The position numbers and the translations under genes are program-made. A DNA stretch of 64,000 nt from Verrucomicrobiaceae bacterium (GTDB lineage Bacteria > Verrucomicrobiota > Verrucomicrobiia > Verrucomicrobiales > Verrucomicrobiaceae): the NCBI GenBank assembly GCA_015075365.1, contig JABTUN010000001.1:1550001-1614000 (forward strand). Direction: 5' to 3'. How positions within the stretch are numbered: the stretch's first letter is position 1; each line of letters begins with the position of its first letter. Below are positions 1 through 8,244 of this stretch, piece by piece. Under the pieces are notes generated by a model. The model saw only the letters and a list, made by a program, of their open reading frames with translations. It did not search any database and had not been told where the DNA came from.

Positions 1-805
1 CGGGCCAAACCAGCCGGTGGCGCCGATTGATGATCCGCATCAGATTTTAAAGAAGGTGTACGGCAAGATGAAGGACAAGGAGAGCCTCGTCAGCATCCTC
101 GACGACGTGCGCGAGGACCTGAAACGTGTCTCATCGAAGCTCAGCGCCCGCGACAAGGCGCTGCTCGAGCAGCACATGACGCTCGTGCGCAGTCTCGAAC
201 AGGATCTGGCCGATGCCGACAAAGTCGGCAAGCTCTCACATCCCGTGCCCGCCGTGGATCCGAGCATTGAACTGGTGAACGACAACACCCCGCAGATCAG
301 CCGCATCCAGATTGATCTGCTCGTGAACTCGCTCGCCAATGACATGGCCCGCGTGGCCACGTTGCAATACATGCGCAGCGTCGGCATGGCGCAGATGCGC
401 TGGCTCGGTGTCGAGGAAGGTCATCACAGCCTCTCGCACGATCCGGATGACAAAAAAGACAGCTACGAGAAGCTCATGAAGATCAACACTTGGTTCGCCG
501 GCGAGTTTGCCTACCTCGCGAAGCGCCTGAGCGAGACTCCCGAACCTGCTGGCGATGGTTCGATGCTCGACAACACGCTGCTCGTCTGGACCAACGAACT
601 CGGCAAAGGCAACACGCACACGCTCGACAACATCCCCTACGTCATGCTCGGCGGCGGATTCGGCTTCAAGATGGGCCGCAGCCTCAAGTTCGACAAAGCC
701 GCGCACAACCGCCTCTGGATGTCCGTTGCCCAGGCCATGGGCCACAACTTGCAGACCTTTGGCAAGAAGGAGCTGTGCGAGGGCGGCGCGCTGAATCTGG
801 CGTGA
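1..805 (+). CDS. DUF1552 domain-containing protein, C-terminal part (5' truncated by window)
   Basis: The reading frame is open from the first bases (Gly-Pro-Asn-Gln-Pro precede a GTG at position 17), so the gene begins outside the window; about 267 codons remain of a family usually near 430-450 residues. The motif WTNELGKGNTHTLDNIPYV followed by a Gly-rich GGGFGF stretch is the typical C-terminal signature of DUF1552 proteins, which are abundant in Planctomycetes and Verrucomicrobia. There they usually sit next to DUF1592/DUF1588 cytochrome-like proteins and are thought to be exported; the biochemical role is unknown. The protein resembles the alkaline-phosphatase-like fold of DUF1501/sulfatase relatives, but no catalytic residue can be assigned here. 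It ends directly against the convergent lyase gene. Confidence 0.85.
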   Translation, partial: GPNQPVAPIDDPHQILKKVYGKMKDKESLVSILDDVREDLKRVSSKLSARDKALLEQHMTLVRSLEQDLADADKVGKLSHPVPAVDPSIELVNDNTPQISRIQIDLLVNSLANDMARVATLQYMRSVGMAQMRWLGVEEGHHSLSHDPDDKKDSYEKLMKINTWFAGEFAYLAKRLSETPEPAGDGSMLDNTLLVWTNELGKGNTHTLDNIPYVMLGGGFGFKMGRSLKFDKAAHNRLWMSVAQAMGHNLQTFGKKELCEGGALNLA

Positions 806-1708
806 TCACGCCGGGCGTTTCGCCAGCGCGTCGCGGATGATTTTCAGCACCTGCTCGCGCTCGGTGCCGGTGATGGTCAGGCGCGGTTCGCGGACCCATT
901 CGGCGCCGAGGCCTGTCTCCTGGCAGAGAAGCTTGATGTACTGCACAAAGTGAATGTGCGTGTCGAGCTTCATAAGCGGCTGTGCCCAGCGGTAGAGCGC
1001 GCGCGCCTCGTCCCAGCGGCCCTGGCGCGTGAGTTCCCACAGTTTTTGGTTCTCTTTCGGAAAGGCGATGCCGCTGCCGGCCACCCAGCCGTCGATGCCG
1101 AGGATGCTGCACTCGAGAATGAGGTCATCGACGCCGGTGAAGAGCTGGTAGCGGTCACCGACCATGTTGCGCAGCTCCGTGATGCGGCGCGGGTTGGCGC
1201 TGCTCTCCTTGATCGAGGTCAGGTTGGGAATATCTGCCAGTTGGGCGAACATTTCCGGCGTCACATCGGTGTGGTAGCCCACAGGATTGTTGTAGAGCAT
1301 CCAGGGCAGGGGCGTGGCCTTGGCGAGCGTGCGGAACCAATGCTCCGTCTCGCGCGCGTCGCTCTTATACACCATGGGCGGCATGATCATGAAGCCGGCC
1401 GCGCCGAGCTTTTCCCCATCTTGCATATAGGAGATGGCGGCGCGCGTGCTCATCTCCGCCACACCGCTGAGAACGGGAACGCGGCCTGCGGCCACCTCGA
1501 TGGCGCATTTCAGCACGGCTCGTTTTTCATCAGGCTGGAGACACTGGTTTTCACCCAGCGAGCCACACACGATGAGCCCGGAGATGCCGGAGTCGATCAG
1601 CGCCTCAAAATGCCGCGCGCTCGCCGCGAGGTCGAGGGACTGGTCCGGATGCATCTGTGTGACGACGGCCGGAAACACGCCGGTCCATTTTTGGGAATCC
1701 TGATTCAT
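806..1708 (-). CDS. Dihydrodipicolinate synthase (DapA) family aldolase/lyase
   Basis: A 300-residue cytosolic TIM-barrel class I aldolase. Visible landmarks are GSLGE at residues 49-53 (the substrate carboxylate-binding GTTGE position of DapA), Tyr139 in LYNNPVGY, and the Schiff-base Lys167 in LTSIKESS. The Leu at the second Thr position and the YNNP form of the Tyr motif argue against a true biosynthetic DapA. The YNNP..Y..D.TPE and LFTGVDD signatures recall the DapA-like deaminases of hydroxyproline catabolism (1-pyrroline-4-hydroxy-2-carboxylate deaminase type), but no epimerase or dehydrogenase neighbours confirm this. It is transcribed away from an adjacent PAS-AraC regulator across a 78-base gap holding two perfect palindromes, so that regulator probably controls it. 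Substrate remains unassigned. Confidence 0.85.
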   Translation of the reverse strand: MNQDSQKWTGVFPAVVTQMHPDQSLDLAASARHFEALIDSGISGLIVCGSLGENQCLQPDEKRAVLKCAIEVAAGRVPVLSGVAEMSTRAAISYMQDGEKLGAAGFMIMPPMVYKSDARETEHWFRTLAKATPLPWMLYNNPVGYHTDVTPEMFAQLADIPNLTSIKESSANPRRITELRNMVGDRYQLFTGVDDLILECSILGIDGWVAGSGIAFPKENQKLWELTRQGRWDEARALYRWAQPLMKLDTHIHFVQYIKLLCQETGLGAEWVREPRLTITGTEREQVLKIIRDALAKRPA

Positions 1709-1749
1709 GAGTCATAACTCATCAACCGGGCATCAAGACGGGTCTTGAT
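1707..1749. promoter_or_regulatory. Two palindromic operator candidates between divergent genes
   Basis: ATGAGT-cata-ACTCAT (1707-1722) overlaps the start codon of the lyase, and ATCAAGAC-gg-GTCTTGAT (1732-1749) is an 18-base palindrome with perfect 8-base arms. Both lie in the only non-coding DNA between the lyase and the AraC-type regulator, the usual place for an operator serving both promoters. Which protein binds is inference; AraC-type proteins more often bind direct repeats. Confidence 0.5.
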
Positions 1750-1786
1750 TGCTTTTTTGCCGCCCAACTGCCAATTCAGCCAATTC

Positions 1787-2506
1787 ATGGTTCCTGCTGG
1801 AATTCCGCTCGATTCCCAAGTGACGGAGGCGCTGTTCGACGCGCTGCCGGATGTCGTCTTTTTCATCAAAGACACGCTCGGGCGGTATTTGGTGGTCAAC
1901 CAGACGCTGGCGGCGCGCTGCACGGGGGGTGACAAAACGCGCCTGATTGGCAAGCGGCCCTCGGAGGTCTTCCCCGCGCCGCTGGCGGCGAGTTATGCCC
2001 GTCAGGACGAAATGGTGATCAAGACCGGCCAAAGCGTCGCGCATCAACTCGAGCTGCACATTTACCCCGGTGGCCGGGCAGGATGGTGCCTCACCACAAA
2101 ACTGGCGCTGAGGGATGACAAAGGCCGTGTCACGGGCGTGGCAGGCATTTCGCGCGATCTGAACGCGCCCGGCAACAAGGCCACCGGCTACGCGGAGCTC
2201 GCCTCCGCTTTGAAGCTGATGCAGGCGCGCTACACCGAGGGCCTGCGCATCGAGGAGATCGCCAGGAAGGCGGGGCTGAGCGTGTACCAGTTCGAGCAGC
2301 GCGTGCAGAAGCTGTTTCAAATGAGCCCGCTTCAACTCCTGCACAAGCTGCGTCTCGACGAGGCCACGCGCCTGCTGCGGGAGACGGACAAATCCCTCGC
2401 CGACATCGCCATCGAGACCGGCTGGTGTGATCAGAGTGCTTTCACGCGTCATTTCAGCCGGTACGCGGGGATGAGCCCGGGCAAGTTCCGCGCCATGCGC
2501 GCGTAA
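1787..2506 (+). CDS. AraC-family transcriptional regulator with N-terminal PAS domain
   Basis: A 239-residue predicted cytosolic regulator. Residues about 15-125 form a PAS fold (LPDVVFFIKDTLGRYLVVN opens it; the Gly-Val-Ala-Gly-Ile strand closes it) and residues about 140-239 contain the two helix-turn-helix motifs of AraC/XylS, ending with the conserved GMSPGKFR. The ATG at 1787 was chosen because an upstream in-frame TTG at 1745 lies inside an 18-base palindrome and adds only a non-conserved stretch. The PAS domain suggests direct sensing of a small molecule or redox cue. It faces the DapA-family gene divergently, and its stop codon overlaps the next start (TAATG), so it is translationally coupled to the ceramidase-like gene, which may also belong to its regulon. 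Confidence 0.88.
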   Translation: MVPAGIPLDSQVTEALFDALPDVVFFIKDTLGRYLVVNQTLAARCTGGDKTRLIGKRPSEVFPAPLAASYARQDEMVIKTGQSVAHQLELHIYPGGRAGWCLTTKLALRDDKGRVTGVAGISRDLNAPGNKATGYAELASALKLMQARYTEGLRIEEIARKAGLSVYQFEQRVQKLFQMSPLQLLHKLRLDEATRLLRETDKSLADIAIETGWCDQSAFTRHFSRYAGMSPGKFRAMRA

Positions 2507-3873
2507 TGCCTGACCGCATGAAATTTCTGCCGCTTCTCCTCCTTTTTGCCATCGTCGCGCGCGCGCAGGTCATCGACGGCAGGTTCCCCGTCACTTCCAA
2601 TCTCAAGGCGGGTGCGGCGAAGGTGGACATCACGCCTGCGGAGGTGACGAACATCACCGTGGCAGGCCACACGCGTGTGGTGAACGGCGTGCGCGATCCG
2701 CTGCGCGCGGGCGTGCTCATTCTGGACGACGGGGAGACACGCGCGGCCATCGCCACGCTCGACACCATCGGCGCGTGGGAGGACATGGTGGCGCAGGCGC
2801 GCGCGGCGATCGAAAAGGAGACCGGGGTGCCGGCGGCGAACATCATGATCTGCGCCTCGCACAATCACTCCGGCCCCGGTTGGGTGGAAAACATGCGCTG
2901 GGCCTCCGATGTGATCAAAAAGCTCGCCGCCGCCGCCAAAGAAGCCGCTGCGAACATGCGCACGGTCAGCATCGGCATGGCGGAGGACCGCATCAGCTTC
3001 AGCATCAACCGTCGCAAGACCATCGACGGCCGCGCGGTGGTGCGCCTGAACCCCGACGGACCGAACGATACCCGCGTGAAGGTGCTGCGCTTCGACGACG
3101 GCCAGTCGCTCACTCCAGTCGCCATCCTCATGCACGCGATCTGCCATCCGTGCTTCTTCACCTGGGGCGACAAAGGCTCGCAGCCGCACCCGAAAGGCTT
3201 CCCGATGATGACCGCCGACTTTCCCGGCGAGGCGCAGACCTTTGTCGAGTCGATCTACGGCGGCAAAACGGCCTCCATGTTCATCCAGGGCTGCGCCGGT
3301 GACATCCGGCCGAATTTGCCCGGCTATCCGTATCGTTGCGCGGACGAAGCGGACATCCAGTGGGCCGGTCGTGACCTCGGTGGCGCCGTCGTGCGTGCCG
3401 CGGCCTTCAGCCTCACGCGCGAGCAACTCGCCCAACGCGCCACCTACTATCCCATCCGCGTCGCCAGCGAAGTCATCGAGCTTCCCGGCAAGGAGCAGCC
3501 GGTCAAAGCCGAGCTCATGGCGATGAAGATCGGGCCCTACCTGCTGCTGACGATGCCCGGCGAACCGATGGTCGAATACGGCTTCAAACTCGAACAGGCC
3601 ATCGCCGACCGCGCCACACCCGTCATCGTCGGCTACGCGAACGGCAACATCGGCTACATCGCCACCGCCGACGCGCACCAGGTCGGCGGCTACGAGCCCA
3701 ACCTCTCCAAACTCAAGCCCGAAGCCGAGGCCATCATTCTCAAAAAGCTCGGCGAACTCGCGGATCGCGTCGTCGGCGATGTGTTCGCGTCGTTCTCGAA
3801 GCATCCGAAGGACATGCAGAAGCGCGAGGCGGAGGAGAAGGCTAGATTGCAAACCGAAGGGAAAAAACCTTGA
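2506..3873 (+). CDS. Neutral/alkaline non-lysosomal ceramidase N-terminal domain protein, exported
   Basis: A 455-residue exported protein with a signal peptide (hydrophobic core from about residue 6 to 18, then ARAQ). CASHNHSGPGW at 116-126 supplies the His-x-His zinc ligands of the neutral ceramidase family, the later HAICHPCFF supplies another His, and QGCAGDIRPN matches the family's N-x-G-D-x-x-P-N signature. The fold is known from bacterial and mammalian ceramidases, which cleave the N-acyl bond of ceramide. Shorter planctomycete and verrucomicrobial relatives lack the C-terminal Ig-like domain, as here, and their substrate is not established, so amidase on an unknown substrate is the safe reading. 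The start overlaps the stop of the regulator; an alternative ATG lies at 2518. Confidence 0.82.
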   Translation: MPDRMKFLPLLLLFAIVARAQVIDGRFPVTSNLKAGAAKVDITPAEVTNITVAGHTRVVNGVRDPLRAGVLILDDGETRAAIATLDTIGAWEDMVAQARAAIEKETGVPAANIMICASHNHSGPGWVENMRWASDVIKKLAAAAKEAAANMRTVSIGMAEDRISFSINRRKTIDGRAVVRLNPDGPNDTRVKVLRFDDGQSLTPVAILMHAICHPCFFTWGDKGSQPHPKGFPMMTADFPGEAQTFVESIYGGKTASMFIQGCAGDIRPNLPGYPYRCADEADIQWAGRDLGGAVVRAAAFSLTREQLAQRATYYPIRVASEVIELPGKEQPVKAELMAMKIGPYLLLTMPGEPMVEYGFKLEQAIADRATPVIVGYANGNIGYIATADAHQVGGYEPNLSKLKPEAEAIILKKLGELADRVVGDVFASFSKHPKDMQKREAEEKARLQTEGKKP

Positions 3874-3883
3874 TGCCGCTATA

Positions 3884-4471
3884 ATGATCTCGCCTTCATC
3901 AGGCCTACTCCATGTTCTTTTGCTGGCTATACTGGCTTCGCGGACTTTTGCTTCTACCGATCCAAAACCTCACAAATCGCCCGATGGGCGGTTCATGATC
4001 ATAAATGTCGGTGATACCGCCCGGCATGAGCATCACTTCGAGCTTCGCACCGCTGACGGCTTGGTGGTTTTCCGGTTCAAGGATCTCCCCGGCTTCGGTC
4101 TACCCTCTTTCGCTGAGGACATTCTATGGTCGAGAAGTGGGGAGTTGGTAGCCCTGAGTGTTTCGACTGGCAAATACCTTCTGGATACGTTGGTGATCGA
4201 AACTCGCACTGGAAAGGCATTAATGATTCCAACGGACGATGAAGCCTACCAAACGCGACCCATTCGCTGGACTCGTCTTGGCGAGTTGGTCGTGGAAACC
4301 AAAGCTCCATTCGGTGGAAAGGCCGATGATGATCTCAGCTGGTCGCGCTACCACTACCGGCGAACGTTTCGCGTTCGAGATGGAGGAGCACGTGTCGAAT
4401 GTGTTTACAGGAGCCCTCTCGTTTATCCCTATCGAGCACAACTGCGGAAAGAAGGATACAAACCTCGCTGA
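3884..4471 (+). CDS. Hypothetical exported protein
   Basis: A 195-residue protein not recognised as a known family. It starts with a probable signal peptide (LLHVLLLAILASRTFAS). The next residues, SPDGRFMIINVGD, look like one blade start of a TolB/PD40-type beta-propeller, and FAEDILWSRSGELVALS resembles a second repeat, so a small beta-rich domain is likely. The longer open frame starting upstream at 3779 overlaps the ceramidase-like gene and encodes an Arg-rich, unnatural N-terminus, so ATG 3884 is preferred. Base composition is visibly more AT-rich than in both neighbours, which hints at a different history. It ends 7 bases before the dipeptidase start. Confidence 0.65.
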   Translation: MISPSSGLLHVLLLAILASRTFASTDPKPHKSPDGRFMIINVGDTARHEHHFELRTADGLVVFRFKDLPGFGLPSFAEDILWSRSGELVALSVSTGKYLLDTLVIETRTGKALMIPTDDEAYQTRPIRWTRLGELVVETKAPFGGKADDDLSWSRYHYRRTFRVRDGGARVECVYRSPLVYPYRAQLRKEGYKPR

Positions 4472-4478
4472 CATTCTC

Positions 4479-5324
4479 ATGACCACCACCGACGACCAAT
4501 CCCGCCGCGCTTATTGGACCGATCAGATGGAGGCGGGCTATGACATCGTGCAGAAGCTCATCACGTTCCCCGTGAACGAGTGCGGGGAGCGCTTTGCCTC
4601 GATCCCTGATGCAGCAACCGACGCGGGCTTGGAGATGCTGTTCTCGACCTCGAAGATCGCCGGCGATCTCGACCGTGTTTACTTCCTGCGGGAGAGCCTC
4701 GTGCGCGATGTGATCACGATTGGCCGCGAGATGAACGAGCGCGGCTGGATTCTGAAGATCGAGGACGGCTTTCGCTCGCTCGACATGCAGCGTCAGCTGG
4801 TGCGCAAGCCGTCGGTGTTCGACAACGTGCTCAAAAAGACGATGTGGGAGCTCGGCGGCCAGATTCCAACGCCGGAGATGATGTTCCGCCGCGCCATCGT
4901 GCTCACGGCGAACATGCCCAAGATCGGCGCGCACATGTCCGGCTCCGCCATCGACATCTCCGTCTTCCGCCGCGACGACGGCTCGGAGGTGTGGCGTGGT
5001 TATCCGTATCTCGAAATGAGCGAGCACACGCCGATGCGCTCGCCCTTTGTCACGCCGGAGCACATCGCCACGCGGCTGGAGATTTGCGCGATGATGGAGA
5101 AGCACGGCTTCATCCACTTCCCCTTCGAGTTCTGGCACTTCGACAAGGACGACGCGGGCATGCACATCCTCACCGGCAATCCCGCCCCGTGCCGCTTCGG
5201 ACCGGTGAACTGGGACCCGCGCACGAACGAGGTCACACCGGTGGAAAACCCGCTGGAGTTGCTGAATCCGCTGCCGGTGATCGAACGAGAGATCGCCGCG
5301 GCGCTGGAGCGGGCGAAGGCATGA
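4479..5324 (+). CDS. D-alanyl-D-alanine dipeptidase-like peptidase (M15, VanX/DdpX type)
   Basis: A 281-residue zinc peptidase. The metal ligands and catalytic base are in place: His152 and Asp159 in AHMSGSAIDISV and Glu217/His220 in FEFWHFD. Spacings of 7, 58 and 3 match those I recall for VanX (His116, Asp123, Glu181, His184). Such enzymes hydrolyse D-Ala-D-Ala, either to recycle peptidoglycan precursors or, in glycopeptide resistance, to remove the vancomycin target. No signal peptide is visible, so it is probably cytosolic. The ATG at 4479 was chosen because longer versions overlap the preceding gene with non-conserved sequence. A response regulator and sensor kinase follow in the same direction after 60 bases, recalling van loci, but no D-lactate dehydrogenase or depsipeptide ligase is present. 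Confidence 0.8.
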   Translation: MTTTDDQSRRAYWTDQMEAGYDIVQKLITFPVNECGERFASIPDAATDAGLEMLFSTSKIAGDLDRVYFLRESLVRDVITIGREMNERGWILKIEDGFRSLDMQRQLVRKPSVFDNVLKKTMWELGGQIPTPEMMFRRAIVLTANMPKIGAHMSGSAIDISVFRRDDGSEVWRGYPYLEMSEHTPMRSPFVTPEHIATRLEICAMMEKHGFIHFPFEFWHFDKDDAGMHILTGNPAPCRFGPVNWDPRTNEVTPVENPLELLNPLPVIEREIAAALERAKA

Positions 5325-5384
5325 ACTCGGGGGGCTTTACAGAGGCTTTACAGACGCGGACACGTGCGTGAGGCTCAGTGCGTC

Positions 5385-6071
5385 ATGGCCTCCACGATAT
5401 TGGTGATTGAAGATGATGCGGCGATCCGGCGCGGCGTGCTGGACGCGCTCAAATTTGCCGGACACACAACCTTGGAGGCGGGCGACGGCGACACGGGCAT
5501 GAAGCTGGCCCTGGGCGCGCATTTCGACCTCATCCTGCTCGATCTCGTGCTGCCGCATGCCAGCGGGTTTGACATTTTAAAGGCGCTGCGGCGCGACCGG
5601 CCCGGCACGCCGGTGATCATCCTGTCCGCGCGCGGCGAGGAGAACGACCGCGTGCGCGGGCTGCGGCTGGGCGCGGATGACTACGTCGTGAAGCCCTTCA
5701 GCGTGCGGGAGCTGCTCGCGCGCGTCGAGGCCGTGCTGCGCCGCGCGCCGGAGCGCCAGCCGGCGAGCGAGACACTCACTCTCGGCGATGCCACAGTCGA
5801 TTTCGGTCAAAGTGTGGCCTGCTTTGGCGATGGCGCCCGGGAGCAACTCTCCGAGCGCGAGCGCGATGTGCTGCGCTACCTGGCGCTCAACCGGGGCAGG
5901 CCTGTTTCGCGCGACGAGCTGCTGCAACGCGTCTGGCATCTCGACGGACGCCACACGGAGACGCGCACGGTGGACATGCACATCGCCAACCTGCGTGCGA
6001 AGCTCCGCGATGACGCCGATTCACCGCGCATGATTGTCACGCTGCGCGGGAAGGGCTACCAACTGGCATGA
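5385..6071 (+). CDS. OmpR/PhoB-family response regulator
   Basis: A 228-residue two-component regulator. The receiver domain has the acidic pair Glu9-Asp10-Asp11, the phospho-acceptor Asp53 in LILLDLVLP and Lys103 in VVKPF. The C-terminal winged helix is OmpR type, with RDVLRYLALNRGRPVSR leading into the recognition region and the closing RGKGYQLA. ATG 5385 begins the first beta strand, so the frame upstream of it is excluded. Its stop overlaps the sensor kinase start (ATGA at 6068-6071), giving tight translational coupling with a cognate partner. Targets are unknown; the adjacent VanX-like dipeptidase and TerC are the obvious candidates. Confidence 0.93.
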   Translation: MASTILVIEDDAAIRRGVLDALKFAGHTTLEAGDGDTGMKLALGAHFDLILLDLVLPHASGFDILKALRRDRPGTPVIILSARGEENDRVRGLRLGADDYVVKPFSVRELLARVEAVLRRAPERQPASETLTLGDATVDFGQSVACFGDGAREQLSERERDVLRYLALNRGRPVSRDELLQRVWHLDGRHTETRTVDMHIANLRAKLRDDADSPRMIVTLRGKGYQLA

Positions 6072-8170
6072 GACGCCCTCTCCACATCTGGATCGTGTTT
6101 CTGGCCTGCCTCGGGCTCTTGCTCGCGGGCATGGGCTGGGTGACGTGGAACACGCTGGCGCTCGAAAAAGCGCGTGAGAAGGCCGCGCGTGACGCGGACG
6201 TGCAGGAGAGCGTGCGGCTGGCGCTGTGGCGTCTCGACTTCCAGGCCAGCGCCCTCATGATTCGTGAGAATGCCCGGCCACCGCGTGATTTTCGGGCGTT
6301 TTACGCGCAGGAAGGCGCGGTGGGAAAGGACAACGACCTGTTCAAGAAGGGCGAGGTCATGGCGGCCTCTCCCCTCCTGGCGGAACCGCCAGAACAGGTG
6401 CTGCTGCACTTCCAGATGGACGCGGGCGGTGATCTGCGCTCCCCGCAGGTGCCTCGTGACAATGAACGGCAGGTGGCAGTGGCCTTGTTTGTGAACGAGG
6501 ACGCGGTGAAGCGCGGCGAGCAGCGCCTCAACGAACTGCGCGCGCTGCTGGCCAGGCCCTCCACCACGCTCCTGCCGGCTCCAGATGCCGGCAGCACCCG
6601 CCGCGGCGGCCGGGCGGCCTCTGTGACAACAAACCGCGACATCCTGGCGCGCATGGCCTGCGTCTCCCCCGCCGACCTGGACGACGCCGAAGTGTTCAAT
6701 CTCGTGGCGGCGCAAAACGACATCAATCTGACCCGAAACGGTAATTGGGCCGCCCAGCAGGGCGTGGTGGCGAACTCACAATCGTATTTCAACTCCGTCG
6801 AGAACGCCATGCGCTCCCGTGCGGTGAATCTGCAAAGCGAGGAGGCGATGAAGCAGCAGATCGTCGTCAAAGCCAAGGAGCCGGAGATGAAGCCCGCTGA
6901 CAATCCGGCCGAAATCGCCGCCGCGCCCGCACGCGGCTTCCTGGCGGACAAAAAGGAGATGGAGCGCCGCGAGTCCGCAAAGGCTGACGCTCTCCCCGGA
7001 ATGGCAAGCGCCACTGCGGCGGCACCTGCCGCGACCGTGTCCATGCCTGCGGAGCCTGTGCCTCTCCCGGCAGCAGCACCCCCGCCCGCCACGACGGAGT
7101 CGAAGCCGTTTCAAGGTGTTTGGATCGAGGAAAACCTCATCCTGGCACGCGAGGCCTGGGTGGACGGCGCGCGCATGGTCCAGGGGGTGTGGCTGGACTG
7201 GCCCGCGCTGCGCGCCGCATGGCTGCGGGAGATCACGGACCTGTTTCCCGCCGCCACGCTGGAGCCCGCCGCAACCGCCAGCGCGGGCGAGCGGCCGGTG
7301 GATGATCCGCTGCGTTTTGCCGCGCTGCCGCTTCGGCTGGTCACAGGCGTTATTCCGCTGGCGGAGCTTCCGTTTTGGACGCCGCTGCGGAAGTCCCTGG
7401 CCGTGGCCGTCGGCTGCGTGGCGCTGGCCGCGCTGGCGGTCGGGCTGCTGCTTTATGGCACGGTGGCGTTGAGTGAAAGGCGGGCGGCGTTTGTCTCCGC
7501 CGTGACGCATGAGCTGCGCACGCCGCTGACGACCTTCCGCCTGTATTCGGAGATGCTGGCGGATGACATGGTGCAGGATGCCGCGCAGCGGAAGACCTAC
7601 CTCGACACGCTCAGCGGCGAGGCAGGGCGCCTGAGCCACCTCGTCGAAAATGTGCTGGCCTACGCGCGTCTGGAGCGCGGCAGCGCGAAGGCGCGCGCGG
7701 AGCACACCACCATCGGCGGCCTGCTGGACCGCGTGCTGCCGCGCCTGCGCCAGCGCGCGGCGGAGTGCGGCATGGAGGTGCGCGTGGACGCCTCCGAAAC
7801 GCAGCGCCAGACGAAACTGCACATCGACGCCGCCGCGGTGGAGCAGATTCTCTTCAACCTCGTCGATAACGCCTGCAAATACGCCGCGCCGCGTGCCGTG
7901 CAGCCCATCATCCATCTGGAGGCGGACACCAGCGGCCGGTTTGCCATGCTGCGCGTGCGGGACCACGGCGAGGGCATCTCCCGGGGCGAGCGCCGGCGCA
8001 TTTTCCGCCCTTTTCACAAAAGCGCGGACCAGGCCGCGCACTCCGCACCCGGCGTTGGCCTCGGCCTGGCCCTGTGCAGCCGGCTCGCCACCGCGCTCGG
8101 CGGCACGATCACACTGGATGCCGCGTGCAAGGAGGGCGCTTGTTTCGTGCTGCGACTGCCGGTGGGTTGA
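6068..8170 (+). CDS. Membrane sensor histidine kinase with very long extracytoplasmic domain
   Basis: A 700-residue kinase. One membrane segment lies near residues 6-26 and a second near 440-465, enclosing about 410 residues outside the cytoplasm, part of which is a low-complexity Ala/Pro-rich stretch around 310-345 (AATAAAPAATVSMPAEPVP). The HisKA box has the phospho-acceptor His481 in VTHELRTPLTTFR, followed by N box NLVDNACKYA, G1 GEGISRGERRRIF and G2 GVGLGLALC of the ATPase. There is no HAMP domain between the second membrane segment and HisKA. It is coupled by a 4-base overlap to the response regulator. The signal is unknown; the adjacent VanX-like enzyme suggests cell-envelope stress as one possibility. 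Confidence 0.92.
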   Translation: MRRPLHIWIVFLACLGLLLAGMGWVTWNTLALEKAREKAARDADVQESVRLALWRLDFQASALMIRENARPPRDFRAFYAQEGAVGKDNDLFKKGEVMAASPLLAEPPEQVLLHFQMDAGGDLRSPQVPRDNERQVAVALFVNEDAVKRGEQRLNELRALLARPSTTLLPAPDAGSTRRGGRAASVTTNRDILARMACVSPADLDDAEVFNLVAAQNDINLTRNGNWAAQQGVVANSQSYFNSVENAMRSRAVNLQSEEAMKQQIVVKAKEPEMKPADNPAEIAAAPARGFLADKKEMERRESAKADALPGMASATAAAPAATVSMPAEPVPLPAAAPPPATTESKPFQGVWIEENLILAREAWVDGARMVQGVWLDWPALRAAWLREITDLFPAATLEPAATASAGERPVDDPLRFAALPLRLVTGVIPLAELPFWTPLRKSLAVAVGCVALAALAVGLLLYGTVALSERRAAFVSAVTHELRTPLTTFRLYSEMLADDMVQDAAQRKTYLDTLSGEAGRLSHLVENVLAYARLERGSAKARAEHTTIGGLLDRVLPRLRQRAAECGMEVRVDASETQRQTKLHIDAAAVEQILFNLVDNACKYAAPRAVQPIIHLEADTSGRFAMLRVRDHGEGISRGERRRIFRPFHKSADQAAHSAPGVGLGLALCSRLATALGGTITLDAACKEGACFVLRLPVG

Positions 8171-8244
8171 GGCGGGGATTTGAGGCGTGAAAGTGCTGGA
8201 AAGAGCCGGTCCGGGCGACATGATGCGCGGCCCGCCTCCCCTGC

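Noticed and set aside
1745..1786. TTG start for the PAS-AraC regulator
   Set aside because: It falls inside the 18-base palindrome and adds 14 residues that do not belong to the PAS fold; ATG 1787 is better.
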